NCBI GenBank assembly: GCA_029204225.1
Contig: CM055102.1
Coordinates: forward strand, 23,965,390-24,029,389
Source of the DNA: Diphasiastrum complanatum
Taxonomy: Eukaryota > Streptophyta > Lycopodiopsida > Lycopodiales > Lycopodiaceae
DNA: 64,000 nt
Direction of reading: 5' to 3'
The notes below the pieces were generated by a model. That model was not told the origin of the DNA. It saw only the letters and a list, made by a program, of their open reading frames with translations, and searched no databases. Below, one piece after another: positions 40,801 to 52,800 of the stretch. Position 1 is the stretch's first letter; each line of letters opens with the position of its first letter. Position numbers and translations under genes: made by a program.

Positions 40801-43800
40801 GACCAGATATTCTCGGTATAGAGTATGACGAGTCTGCGACTCTCTACTATCAAGAATCTCCTCTGGTTCATGTGGAGGTTGCTGAGGATCCAATGGGAGA
40901 ACTAGAACACTGTCCCCTACTAGATTTTCTGATCTGGTTAAGGCTTTTCGTAACTGACTTACATGAAAGACTGGAAATACCTTACTACTGTGTGGGAGTT
41001 CTAGTTCATAGGTGACCTCGCCTAGTCTCCTAAAGGGACCACAATACCTTGGAGACAACTTAGCACACACTCCTGATTTGAGGGTTTTAGAGTCGACTGG
41101 GACTCTCAAGTAGACTTTCTCACCAGCGGAGAACTGCACATCCCGTCTGTGTGGATCGGCATAATGCCTGGCTCGATCCTAGGACTGCCTAATGCTACGC
41201 TTAGCATGTTCTATCATCTGGTTTAGGTCCTCTAAAAAGTTTCTGGCTGCTTCAACTTTTTCTTGTTTAAACCCTATAGCTGTGGGTGAGCGTGGCTGAC
41301 AACCGTACATCAGCATAAATGGGCTGTATCCCATAGCTGAATGTTTGGTACTGTTGTAAGAAATCTCTAATATCGAGAGATACTCCTCCCAATTAGTCTG
41401 CTTCTTGCTGATGTATGCATGAAGCATATCCTCCAGCACCTGATTTACCCTCTCTGTTTGATCGTGCGTCTGTGGATGGTCAGTGGTACTCATATTAAGT
41501 TTTGTATGGAGATGATGGAATACTGCCCACCAAAAATTTCCATTAAACTTACTGTCCCGGTCGCTGACTATGCCGGAAGGTAGACCGTACAATTTAAATA
41601 GCCCGTCTACAAACAACCTCGCTAACTCTGGAGCTCTAACGGTTGTTTTGGTCGGAATGAAATGAGCCATTTTGGTCAGACGGTCAACTGTGACCCATAT
41701 AGCGTCATTACCCTTTTGGGTTTTAGGCAAGCCTACTATAAAATCCATGGAGATACTCTCCCATTTACTAGCTGGTTCTGAGTTAGCACAGCACCAACTG
41801 CAAAGTCGCTAGCATCTGTTTTGACCACCTATGGCTGATTGGGGTCGACAACTTTTAGAATTGGTGCTGTAGCTAAGGCTGTTTGGAGAGCATCAAAGCT
41901 CTCCTGCTGTGCGGACTCCCAAATGAACTCCTTTCCCTTCCCCTTAAGAAGATTTGTCATGGGAACTGCTATCTGAGCATATTCCTTGACAGATCGTCGG
42001 TAATATCCCGCCAAACCAAGAAAGATCTGAAGTTCCGAAATATTCTGAGGTCTCAGCCAACTGAGTATGGCTTTAATCTTATTCGGGTCCATCTTAATCC
42101 AATCTGACGAGATAATGTGACCCAAATATGCTACTTCTTCAACGAAGAATTCACACTTGGATTGTTTAGCATAAAGCTTATGCTTTCTGAGCAGTTGAAA
42201 CGGAGGTGTTTTAGATGCTCCTTCCTCGGTAGTTGGAGCATTTGTGAGCCCAAATGGCATCACCTTGAACTCATAATGATCGTGACGAGTCCTAAAAGCT
42301 GTTTTCGGGACATCTTCTGATTTTATACGGACTTGATGATATCCCGATCTGAGGTCTATTTTACTGAAAAATTTAGCCCCGTCGAGTTGATCAAACAACT
42401 CGTCTGCCTGAGGCATAGGATATTTATTCTTTATTGTGACTTTATTGAGGGCTCTGTAATCTACGCAAAGACGCATAGACCCCTCTTTCTGTTTCACCAA
42501 AAGGACTGGTGAGGCCCATGGTGAACTACTGGTTTGAATTTGGCCTTTCCCAAGATAATCTGTTAACTGCCTAGTTATTTCGTCATCCTCTGTTCGGCTG
42601 ACCCGATACGGAGGTTTAGAAACAGGCGCTGTACCTGGTACTAGGTTTATTACATGATCTACCTCTTTGCTAGGTGGCAAACCATGTGGCAAATCTTCAC
42701 GAAAAACATCTTTAAATTTAGACAATAAAGTTTCTAATTTATTGATTTTCTGCTGTATAGAACTGGAAATAGAAACTTCAGGAATAAACTGAAAGTCACA
42801 TAAGAATACTTGATGGTCTTCGTCTCCGATTAGCTGACAGAGCTCTGAACTGCAGACCACAGGACTGTTGGGAACATCATGCTCCCCATGCGACTGGATT
42901 TCTCGGCCTTTATGCTGAAAGCTGAGGGTGTTCTCCTGATAGTTTCTGTGGAGGGAAGGTCCTAAACTGTAGAGCCAATCTCTCCCGAGAACAATATCTG
43001 TGCGATCCAGGTGCATTATCTGAAAGTTTATTTCATCTTGGTACCCCTGAATACTAAGATTCAAATTACTAACCATAGTTTCCCATAATTTTTTATCTTC
43101 ACCCTTAGCTAATGAAACTATGTACCTATGCTGACTAGGTACTTCTGGTAGTTTAAGCTTTTTAACCAGGGTGTAGTTGATGAAATTATGGGTTGCCCCA
43201 TCATCAACCATAACTCTTACTGAATGGTTACCAACTTTCCCATGCATACGTACTAGGTCATGCGGCCCAACGCTGAAGTGTCTCGCTAGCATTGCAGAGG
43301 TCAGCTAGGAACAGTGTTCATGATCTTCATGATACACTTTGATCTCCGAAGCTGCCGAGTCACTGGAGAAACTTACAGTCTGAACAAGATGAACTTGTTT
43401 CTTATCTTTCTTATCTTTTTTAGTGAAAGGCCACTCGGGACACTGTCTGACTGTGTGTCCCTTGCCCATACACACAAAGCACAAATGTTCCTGTTTGGCT
43501 TTCTCAAAATCATCTGGTTTTAAGGGCTGGATGAGTGAAGGGCGTTTCTGAGGAGCTTCACATTTTAAATTTTTCTTCTTTCTTTCTTTTTAAAAATTTC
43601 TTTTTAAATTGAAAGTCTCTCTGAGGAGGCTACTCAGAAAGGGGCTGCTGTCTCACCCTCTTCCTACCCACTGAATCATCATAGATTTGAGCATATCTGA
43701 GAGCTTGCTCAAGGGTAGTAGGCGAGTTTCTCTGGACCTCTACTTTATATTCATCTTTGAGGCCACGGACAAATCCCCTGATTTTCTGATAATCATCCTT

Positions 43801-46800
43801 ATTTTTAATCTTTAAAATTGCTTCTCGATACTGCGAGATATATTGGATGAGGGACTTGTCCATTACTGTTCTTTCCCAGGCTTCCCAGGCTCTATCAAGT
43901 TCATTTTCAGGTAGGAATTCTCTTAGGAAGGCCTCTTCAAAAGCTTTCCATGACCGGGGAGTCTGCCCAGTCTCCTGGAGATTTAACCACCACTTATAGG
44001 CCATGGGCCCTAATGAAAGACTGGCCTCAATAGCTTGCAAATGGTCAGGGGTCTGTTTAAGAGCTTGAATGTTCTTCCATTTGCTGAGGAAGGTTTGTAG
44101 AATGTCTGCATTTCTATCCTTCTCTTCCCCATTAAAAGTAGGAGGCTTTGAATCTTTAAAAACACTGGGGTGAGACCGTAAAGTCTCACCCGAAACTGAT
44201 GGAAGTGGAGAAGGGGACAATTGAGAAGTGGAGGGAAGGCTTCGGAACTCAAAATCAAGCTTTTGAGTTCAGCGAATGAGTCGTTCACACTGGACTTGAA
44301 ATTGGCTAATGCCAACTTCAGTTCATCCACTTCTGTTACCAAGAGAAACTGCTCCTTGGTAACCAGTTCGTCGAGTTCTTCGGCGAACTGTTCCTGTTCT
44401 TCCATTTCCATTGGTTCTTTCCCTTTACTGTAAGCCAAGGCTTCTGTTTCAAGTTCGTCGAAGCCTCTCTCCGGGGGTTGATCAGGTCCCTGAGGAGTGG
44501 TCATTTTCGGAACTGAAAGAGAGGTACCTTAACTTCTGATGAAAAAAGTCAAAAAGACTAATTTACAACTGTACAAGGGAAAGGAAAGATGACTTAGCTG
44601 TTTCTGAGGACCGTACTTCCAAAGAAATTACCAAGAGGAACCCTCTCAGGTCTTTTACCCTAGATTTCAGACCTGCTGTCCCGGAAAATCCCAGCTTGAA
44701 GCTCCAAAACGGCGTCAAAATTTCCGGTTCCTTGAGTATAGTAGCTCGCTGATCTGATTGCAGCTGTGGCGCTCCAAAAAATGAGGCAAAAACTCGAAAA
44801 GGTGCCAAAATATTTTGAGGTTGATAGCTGCCTACCCTCGCTGATCTGACAGCAATCTAACTGGCTCGTTTTTTTTTGATTTGAGACCCAAAAAATATTT
44901 CAATTTCTGATTTTGGTGTGTCTCTACCCTCGCTGACTGGACAGCGACCTATTTGCTCCAAAAAACTTTGATTTAAACCCAAAAATGATTCTGGAAATCA
45001 AAAAAGATGTGGGTACTATCAGCGCCATTTCAGCACCACTCTTTCTCTTCAAAATCTCGTTCTAATTCCCGAATCTGATGGCAAAAATCAGAGATGAGGT
45101 CTGGTTTTGCAGCGCTGGACCTGCTCTAGAAATTTTATCTAATTTCTATCTGACAAGCAAGCTTTTCTACACACTTCTGATCGGTAGCAAGCTGTTCCTA
45201 CAGCGCTGGCCCTGCTACTCTACTTTCTGAGAATTTGAAAAAGTTCTGAGCAATCTAGCTACTTTCTCCACTGCTGACAACTGAATTCCCTAGGATGGAG
45301 ATGGCTCTGATACCAGTGTAATAGATCCTAACACCATAGTAGGGCAACCACTAACTGATCCACCCAACCTTGCCTACCCCCTGATATGGAGTAAGCCCCT
45401 CCTAGCCCAGTGTGAGGACTGGTAGCATGCAACTGCCAAGTGTCGGCCACGTGTCACTGACGTGGCCGACTGCACGTCGAGACCCAACTGGGGGCCCTAT
45501 CCTGCTGACAGGACCCCTAGACTGTGTTAGGCCCGCCATGGCTATGGACCGTGCTGGGGCACACTACTCACACTGTCTTGCCTTGTTGGTCGTGTACGCT
45601 GGACATGACCCTGACTGTGGTATCTGACCTATCTGTGTTCTCTAGGGTTCGGCACTGGTTACGAGCTCGTAACATCTTGGTACCCCTGAATACCAAGATT
45701 TAAGTTACTTACCATAGTTTCCCTGATTTAACCCTAAACCCTAAACCCTAAATCCCAGTTTGAAGCTCCAAAACGGTGCCGAATTTCCCAGTTCTTGAGT
45801 TGAGTAGCTGACTGATCTATTTTCAGGTGTGGGGCTCCAACAAACCGAGTAAAAACCGGAAAATTTACAAAAAGGAATTCGGAATTTTGATGTCCCTACC
45901 CTCGCTGGTTGGACAGCAACCTGTCTGGCCCGATTTGTCCAATTTAATGCTCAAAAATCTGCTTGAATCTTTGAGTTGATCTCAGCTGGTAGGTCGTTGG
46001 TCTGTGGCAAACAAGTTTGAAGTTCAAACTCCTGAGAAATCTCCAAGAACAGGGATGAAATTTCACCCTTTCTCTTCCCTGTCCAGCACTGACCCTGCTA
46101 CTCTATTTCAGATTAGAACTTACTCTAATCTACTCAAAACTTGATACAAATTTCAGATTTGAGGGCTAGCTATACAGCGATGGATCTGCTCTTCCTTTCC
46201 CCTTGAATTTCCGCTCAGATTACACTGAACTACACTCGAAAATGAGAGAGGGAAACTCATTCATCAGTGCTGAAGCTATTCTAAGAAATATGCTTCCAGA
46301 CTACTGAGATTTCCAGCAAATTGGAGGATTAGAAAGCTGATCCTACAGCAAATTGCCTCCTCTAACTCTTTCTGAGAAACTAAGAGAATTTTCCTATCCT
46401 CTGATAGCTTTCTCTACTGCTGCTACTAAGCTCCCTAGGATGGAGATGGCTCTGATACCAGTGTAATAGATCCTAACGCCACAGTAGGGCAAACACTAAC
46501 TGATCCACCCAACCTTGCCTACTCCCTGATATAGAGTAAGCCCCTCCTAGCCCAGTGTGAGGACTGGTAGCATGCAACTGCCAAGTGTCGGCCACGTGGC
46601 ACTGACGTGGCTGACTGCACGTCAGGACCCAACTGGGGGCCCTGTCCTGCTTACAGGGTCCCTAGACTGTGTTAGGCCCGCCATAGCTATGGACCGTGTT
46701 GGAGCACACTACTCACACTGTCTTGCCCTGTTGGTCGTGTACACTGGACACGACCCTGACTGTGGTATCTGACCTATCTATGTTCTCTAGGGTTCGGCAT

Positions 46801-49800
46801 TGGTCACGAGCTCGTAACAGTACCTAGTGCTGTATAGTTTTTGGCTCAGATGCAGCAGAAGCTAGAGTTGGCACGAGATAACTTGTCCAAAGCTGTAGCT
46901 AGGGTAGAGAGTTATGCTCGTGAGAACCGTACCTATAGGGAATTTGAGAATGGAGATTGAGTGTATTTACTAGTCCCTTCGAAGTCGAAGGTGCTATGCA
47001 CAGGAAAGTGCGCCAAGTTATCTCCTAGGTATTGTGGACCATGGTTGATTATTAGAAAGGTGAGCCAAGTAGCTTATAAGCTACAGCTACTTGTGGGATG
47101 CAAGGTGCATCCAGTTTTCCATGTTAGCAAACTGAAGAAATGTTTGCACGATGGCGATAGCCTGGTGGAAGGTCTAGTGTCTCTTGAGGAGAAAGACACC
47201 ACAATTTATGGGCCAGACAGAATCCTAGATCGAAGGGAGCGACGATTGCGGAATCCTCTCCTTCAAGAGTATCTAGTAACCTGGAAAGGGCATCCGTTGT
47301 CAGATGCTATCTGGGAGACGCGACAGGCGTTGCAGAAGTTACCCAGAGTTTGTCATCGAGGATCGATGACTTGCCAGTGGTAGGAAGGATTGTTAGAGTC
47401 CAGTTACGACTCTATCATGACCTCGAGACGGTCGGTCACTAGAGGGCCTGAGGCCAAGTATTGGCAAGGGCCGGTGACCGAGGAGGACATCTGTCCCAAG
47501 TTGGGACCGGTGCGTCACGAGCAGTGACCCGGTGTGGCCGCCTGACAAGCTGTCGGAGATACGGTGTGTCTTGATCGTCGGGACCCTAGCCGTCAGCGAC
47601 GAGATGCTAGTCGACAAGTAGTCGGGGTGACCAAGAGGGTCACAGGTCTTTGGCGGGGCACGAGGGTGGTACCCTATGAGTCACTCAGTATTCACAGGTC
47701 ACAGGGGCTAGGCATGCCAAGTGGACTGATCACCCACAGGTGGATGCCATGTGCCAGTTGACGGGAATAGCAGGTAGGACTCAAGGAGGGAGTGCCTATG
47801 GTTGGGAGGTTCATTCTACACACCAGCTTCTAGGATTCACGAGCTTGGAGAGACTGGCTTGTGACAGGGAAGGAGACAAAGGTGATGGATCAGATGGAGT
47901 AGATTTAGATTTAGATTTAGACTTAGTGGAGCGGGGGGATAGAGGCTGGGAGGAGTTAACGTCTTTTCCATGCCAAAAGGAGTATAAGACGAACCAGTAC
48001 ATCGTATAAGATGGCAACAAGATGGATCAGTGCTCTCAAAGAAACATAACAAAACAAATCTAACTAAGAAGAGAGTTATATATGATTATATTTATGCTAT
48101 TGCAGACAACTCTCAATGAATGTGGTGGAGAGAGAGAGAGAGAGAAAGAGAAAGAGAGAAAGAGAAAGAGAGAAAGCTTTATTAATGTCTTTTCCATGCC
48201 AAAAGGCATATAAGACTGGAGAGGTAGTACAACAGAGTAAATGGAACTCGGACGGGGCAGTGTCGTCAACAGAAAACTAGACTAAAACTAAAACGTAAAT
48301 CGCTTATGTAAAGAAAGCTCATCTCTCACGCAGGAGAGGAAATAGATGGCCGTAGCTCAAAACATCTCTCACGTAGGAGAGGGAGAAGAATCTGAAATTT
48401 TAAGTTCTGCAATTTTAACCAAGACCGGGCGTCCGTCTTGAAAGAGAGTCCAGAAACCATTGGCCTTAGCATTTGCGATGATTTTCTTTCTCTCGGTCCA
48501 TTGAATGGGTGTCAAGTCTTCATCCATAAAAATAGTAGACCCCTTCAGGCAGCCTCTTTTACGCAAAACCTTTTGACGAAGCAAAGCATCCTTGAATCGC
48601 AGAAACACTGTGGTGGGTTGGAGCTTACCCACCCAAGCAGCCGATATGACATCATCTTTGAGACCAAAGGTGGAATGAATAAAAGCATTTGCCTCAGCCA
48701 TGAGGTCCTTACCCGCAAAAGAAGTTCCCCTAACCCTGACATTGAGGGCTTTGCGATCTCGTTTTTGATGTTCTTGAATAGATTCTGAAATAACCTGCTT
48801 AGAACTCTTGAGCATGTCGGCCCAAGAACTCTTCGATTGCTGAAGTTGCTGCTCCAAGGAGTGAACCCGTTCTTGCAGCTGCTTTGCCTTGTTTTCTGAA
48901 TCTGCATTGCCGCTTCCTTCTTCTCCATCTTTATTTGATTCCATTTCATTTTTGAGGTAAGTAACATCAACCTCAAGAATGCCAACTTTGCCTTGTAGGG
49001 CTAAGACCGTGTTCTCCAGAGTGGAGATTTGGAATGCTTGTTTCTTGATGATCGCAAGCAAGGATGCATTGTCCTCATGAAGAGAATCAATGATACGGGG
49101 GAAACCAGATAAAAATTCAGCTGAAAGAGACGGAGACAATGGGGGTGATGAAGATGAAGGGGTGAAAGAGGGAGAGGAGGAAGAAAGAGTAGAGGGGGTA
49201 GTGGTAGTGGGAGAAGAGGCGTAGCTTGCGGGAGTGGAGGGTAGGGGCGAGGGAGAGGAAGCAGGAGAGGGAGGGGGCAAGGTAAAGGGATTGGGAGTTG
49301 TAATAGGGATGGCTGAGAAGACAAAGGGAGAAGGGGGAGGGGTTTTTTCTTCCCTTTCCGATTCACAGATTACCAGTCAGCCATAGTACCACAGCTAGAT
49401 ACAGGTTTAATGAGGGAAAAGGTAGAGGAAAGGCAGGGACAGACAAAAGGAAGGGCAGGGATAGCGAGGGGGCAGCAGGAGCTCAGGAGGCAAAAGGGAG
49501 AGCTCAAGAGGCAAAAAGGAGGGCAAAGACAAGGACAAGTACAGGTAGCAAGAAGACAAGGGCAGGAATAGGCAGGAGGGAGGTAGAGGGAGGGAGAGGG
49601 AGATGGGCAGGCAGCGGGACAGGTAGCGAGGGAGACAGGGCAGGAACAGGGTTCGATGACAGGAGGGGCAGGTAGCGAGGTAGGTTAGCGATGGCAGGGT
49701 AGTGGTGGAGGGCCAGCGATGGCAGGGTAGCGATGGAGGGCAGCGAGCAGCAGCAGCAAGGTAGAGATCTCAGCAGCAAGAAAGGTTTATTAATGTCTTT

Positions 49801-52800
49801 TCCATGCCAAAAGGCATATAAGACTAAAAAGTACATGTCAAGTGTGTGGTAATCATGGGAGCGTATAAAACGTCTCCAATATGTAATAAAAAAAAGCATC
49901 TAGTACAAACTAAAATAGACACGTATGCGGTGTGTGTGCATACTGATCATATGTATCTATGTCAAGATGTCAAGACTGTGAAGCCTGTGCTGCTACTGCT
50001 GTTGTGCTGATACTATAAAAAGATGTAATGCGAGCCACAACCTGAGAAAGCGTTGGAGCCTGCTGGCGTCGTCTGTGGGCATGAGCGTGCGTAGCAGTGG
50101 CACGTCTCTGTGTCTGATGTCTGGTGATCCTGGTAGTAACGTGATGGTGGGAAGTACAATGTCTCTGGTCTCTATGAGCATGTGAGCGGCTATCATCCTC
50201 GTCGTCATCGTAATCCTCCTCCGGCACTAGATCACGCGATCTCCGCCTAGTAAAGAATGAAGTGGCTGTGAGGTAGAATGCTGTGGTGTCCCGTATAAAT
50301 CTCTCTGTAGTATGAACATCTCACGTATCATCAGAGCGACACATCGTGGGTCCTCATAGGCCACGAGAGAGCGTAAAGTGGTAGGCATGTCTCGAAACAG
50401 GCAGTGATACCGCCCTCTGATCTCATAGTATACAGGGCATCGGAAGATAAAGTGCTCCTCAGACTCCACCTCACCTAGAGAGCATAACTGGCAAATCCGC
50501 TCCTCACTGGAAATACCATGAAATCTCCCAGTCTCAATAGCTAGCTAATGAGAAGACACCCTAAGCTGTCCCAGTGTGAATCTGAGGCAATGTGATAGTC
50601 CCGAATCCAAGTAGCGTGGCATAAACGGGGCCCCTGATGTATCTAGCTCCAAGAAATGGGTCTGGTAGAAAGTTGGCTTAACCCTTAACTGATTATGCCA
50701 AGTCCGCTCTAGGTATGTGCGATAGAGGAATCGTCTGATATACTGGTGGGTGCCTGAGGGTAGCTCTGTGTTACGAGCTCGTAACCAGTGCCGAACCCTA
50801 GAGAACACAGATAGGTCAGACACCACAGTTTGGGTCGTGTCCAGCGTACACGACCAACAGGGCAAGACAGTGTGAGTAGTGTGCCCCAGCACGGTCCATA
50901 GCCATGGCGGGCCTAACACAGTCTAGGGACCCTGTCAGCAGGATAGGGCCCCCAGTTGGGTCTCGACGTGCAGTCGGCCACGTCAGTGACACGTGGCCGA
51001 CACTTGGCAGTTGCATGCTACCAGTCCTCACACTGGGCTAGGAGGGGCTTACTCTATATCAGGGAGTAGGCAAGGTTGGGTGGATCAGAAAGCTATCAGA
51101 AGATAGGAAAACTTACTCAGATTCTCAGAAAGAAATAGAGGAGGAGACTCGCTGTCGGATCAGCTTTCTAATCCTCCAATTTGATGGAAATCTCAGTAGT
51201 TTGGAAGTATATTTCTTAGAATAGCTTCAGCGCTGATAGATCAGCTTTTCTCTCTGATTTTTCGGATGTCTTTCTCAGATTTCAGAAAGGATTTAGAGTA
51301 GAAACCAGCGAGCAGGTCCATCGTTGTAGGATCAGATATCTACCTCTGAATTTTCAGAGAAATCCAAGAAAGTTTGATGGATTTTCAAGCAAATTTTCTT
51401 AGCAAGGCCAGTGCTGGACAGGGAGTTGAAAAAGTGGATTTTCATCCCTGATTTTTGAGATTTTTCAGTAGTTTGAACTTCAAACTACTTTGTCACAGAC
51501 CAGTGACCTACCACTTGAGGTCAGATCAGAGATTCAAACGAGTTTTGGGCCTTAAATTTAGAAAGTGGTTGTTGTCTCGCCCTCTTCCTACCCACTGAAT
51601 CATTATAGATTTGAGCATATCTGAGAGCTTAGTAGGCGAGTTTCTCTGGACCTCTACTTTATATTCATCTTTGAGGCCACGGACAAATCCCCTGATTTTT
51701 TGATAATCATCCATATTTTTTATTTTAAAATTGCTTCTCGATACTGCGAGATATATTGGATGAGGGACTTGTCCATTACTGTTCTTTCCCAGGCTTTCCA
51801 GGCTCTATCAAGTTCATTTTCAGGTAGGAATTCTCTTAGGAAGGCTTCTTCAAAGGCCTTCCATGACCGGGGAGTCTGCCCAGTCTCCTGGAGATTTAAC
51901 CGCCACTTATAGGCCATAGGCCCTAAGGAAAGACTGGCCTCAATAGCTTGCAAATGGTCAGGGGTCTGTTTAAGAGCATGAATGTTCTTCCATTTGCTGA
52001 GAAAGGTTTGTAGAATGTCTGCATTTCTATCCTTCTCTTCCCCATTAAAAGTAGGAGGCTTTAAATCTTTAAAGACACTGGGGTGAGACCGCAAAGTCTC
52101 ACCCGAAACTGATGGAAGTGGAGAAGGGGACAACTGAGAAGTGGAGGGAAGGCTTCCTTTCGCGGAACTCAAAATCAAGCTCTTGAGTTCAGCGAACGAG
52201 TCATCCACACTGGACTTGAAATTGGCTAATGCCAACTTCAGTTCATCCACTTCTGTTACCAATTGGAGAAACTACTCCTTGGTAACCTGTTCGTCGAGTT
52301 CTTCAGCGAACTGTTCCTGGTCTTCCATTTCCATAGGTTCCTTCCCTTTACTGTAAGCCAAGGCTTCTGTTTCAAGTTCGTCGAAGCCTCTCTCCGGGGG
52401 TTGATGAGGTCCCTGAGGAGTGGTCATCTTCGGAACTGAAAAAGAGGTACCTTAACTTCTGAAGGAAAAAAAGTCTAAAAGACTAATTTACAACTATACA
52501 AGGGAAAGGAAAGATGACTTAGCTGTTTCTGAGGACTGTACTTCCAAAGAAATTACGAAGAGGAACCCACTCAGGTCTTTTCCCAAGATTTCAGACCTGC
52601 TGTCCCGGAAAATCCCAGTTTGAAGCCTCAAACGGTGCCAAATTTCCCGGTTCTTGAGTTGAGTAGCTGACTGATCTGATTTCAGGTGTGGGGCTCCAAC
52701 AAACCGAGTGAAAATCGGAAATTTACAACAAGAAATCCGGAATTTTTGATGTCCGTGTCCTCGCTGGTTGGACAACAACCTGTCTGGCCCACTTTTCTGG

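Larger units (their letters stand above)
40332..46819 (-). mobile_element. Ty3/gypsy chromovirus element C1, nested in B, with three LTRs
   Basis: Minus strand. Outer target duplication GTACC at 40327-40331 and 46820-46824. LTRs at 40332-40689, 45317-45674 and 46462-46819 are each 358 bp. Between the two left LTRs lies one internal region, gag to chromodomain. Between the two right LTRs lies a second, much shortened internal region with a (CCCTAAA)3 patch. Both right LTRs are followed (minus strand) by a PBS. The layout LTR-internal-LTR-short internal-LTR under one target duplication points to a tandem product of recombination or reverse-transcriptase template switching. Confidence 0.93.
35610..47866 (+). 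mobile_element. Ty3/gypsy chromovirus element B with nested insertion
   Basis: Complete outer boundaries: 5' LTR 35610-36084, 3' LTR 47391-47866, TG...CA ends, and target duplication GGGAA at 35605-35609 and 47867-47871. PBS at 36087, gag 36818-37975, RT 38120-39283, integrase up to 40331, then element C1 (40332-46819) inserted in the integrase 3' part, and the chromodomain end 46825-47383. The polypurine-like GGTAGGAAGGAT lies just before the 3' LTR. Protease and most of RNase H are missing. The near-identical LTRs suggest fairly recent insertion. Confidence 0.95.
48128..49780 (-). mobile_element. ORF1-only LINE derivative (HAL1-like)
   Basis: Minus strand: a C-rich 5' array (49780-49430), ORF1 (open in the 49280-48369 frame), about 190 bp of 3' untranslated sequence, the ATGCCTTTTGGCAT hairpin at 48196-48209, ACATTAATAAAGC, then a (TTTCTCTC)n tail to 48128. 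There is no ORF2. The 5' array, ORF1 and 3' end are all in place, so it looks like a deletion derivative that moved as a unit rather than a broken full copy. The fragment at 28737-29182 shares this ORF1-to-3'-end junction layout. Confidence 0.8.

Noticed and set aside
45732-45752. Reading the CCCTAAA repeats as a chromosome end or ancient telomere fusion
   Set aside because: Only three units, embedded inside a retrotransposon with an intact outer target duplication. A fusion would need long opposed arrays.
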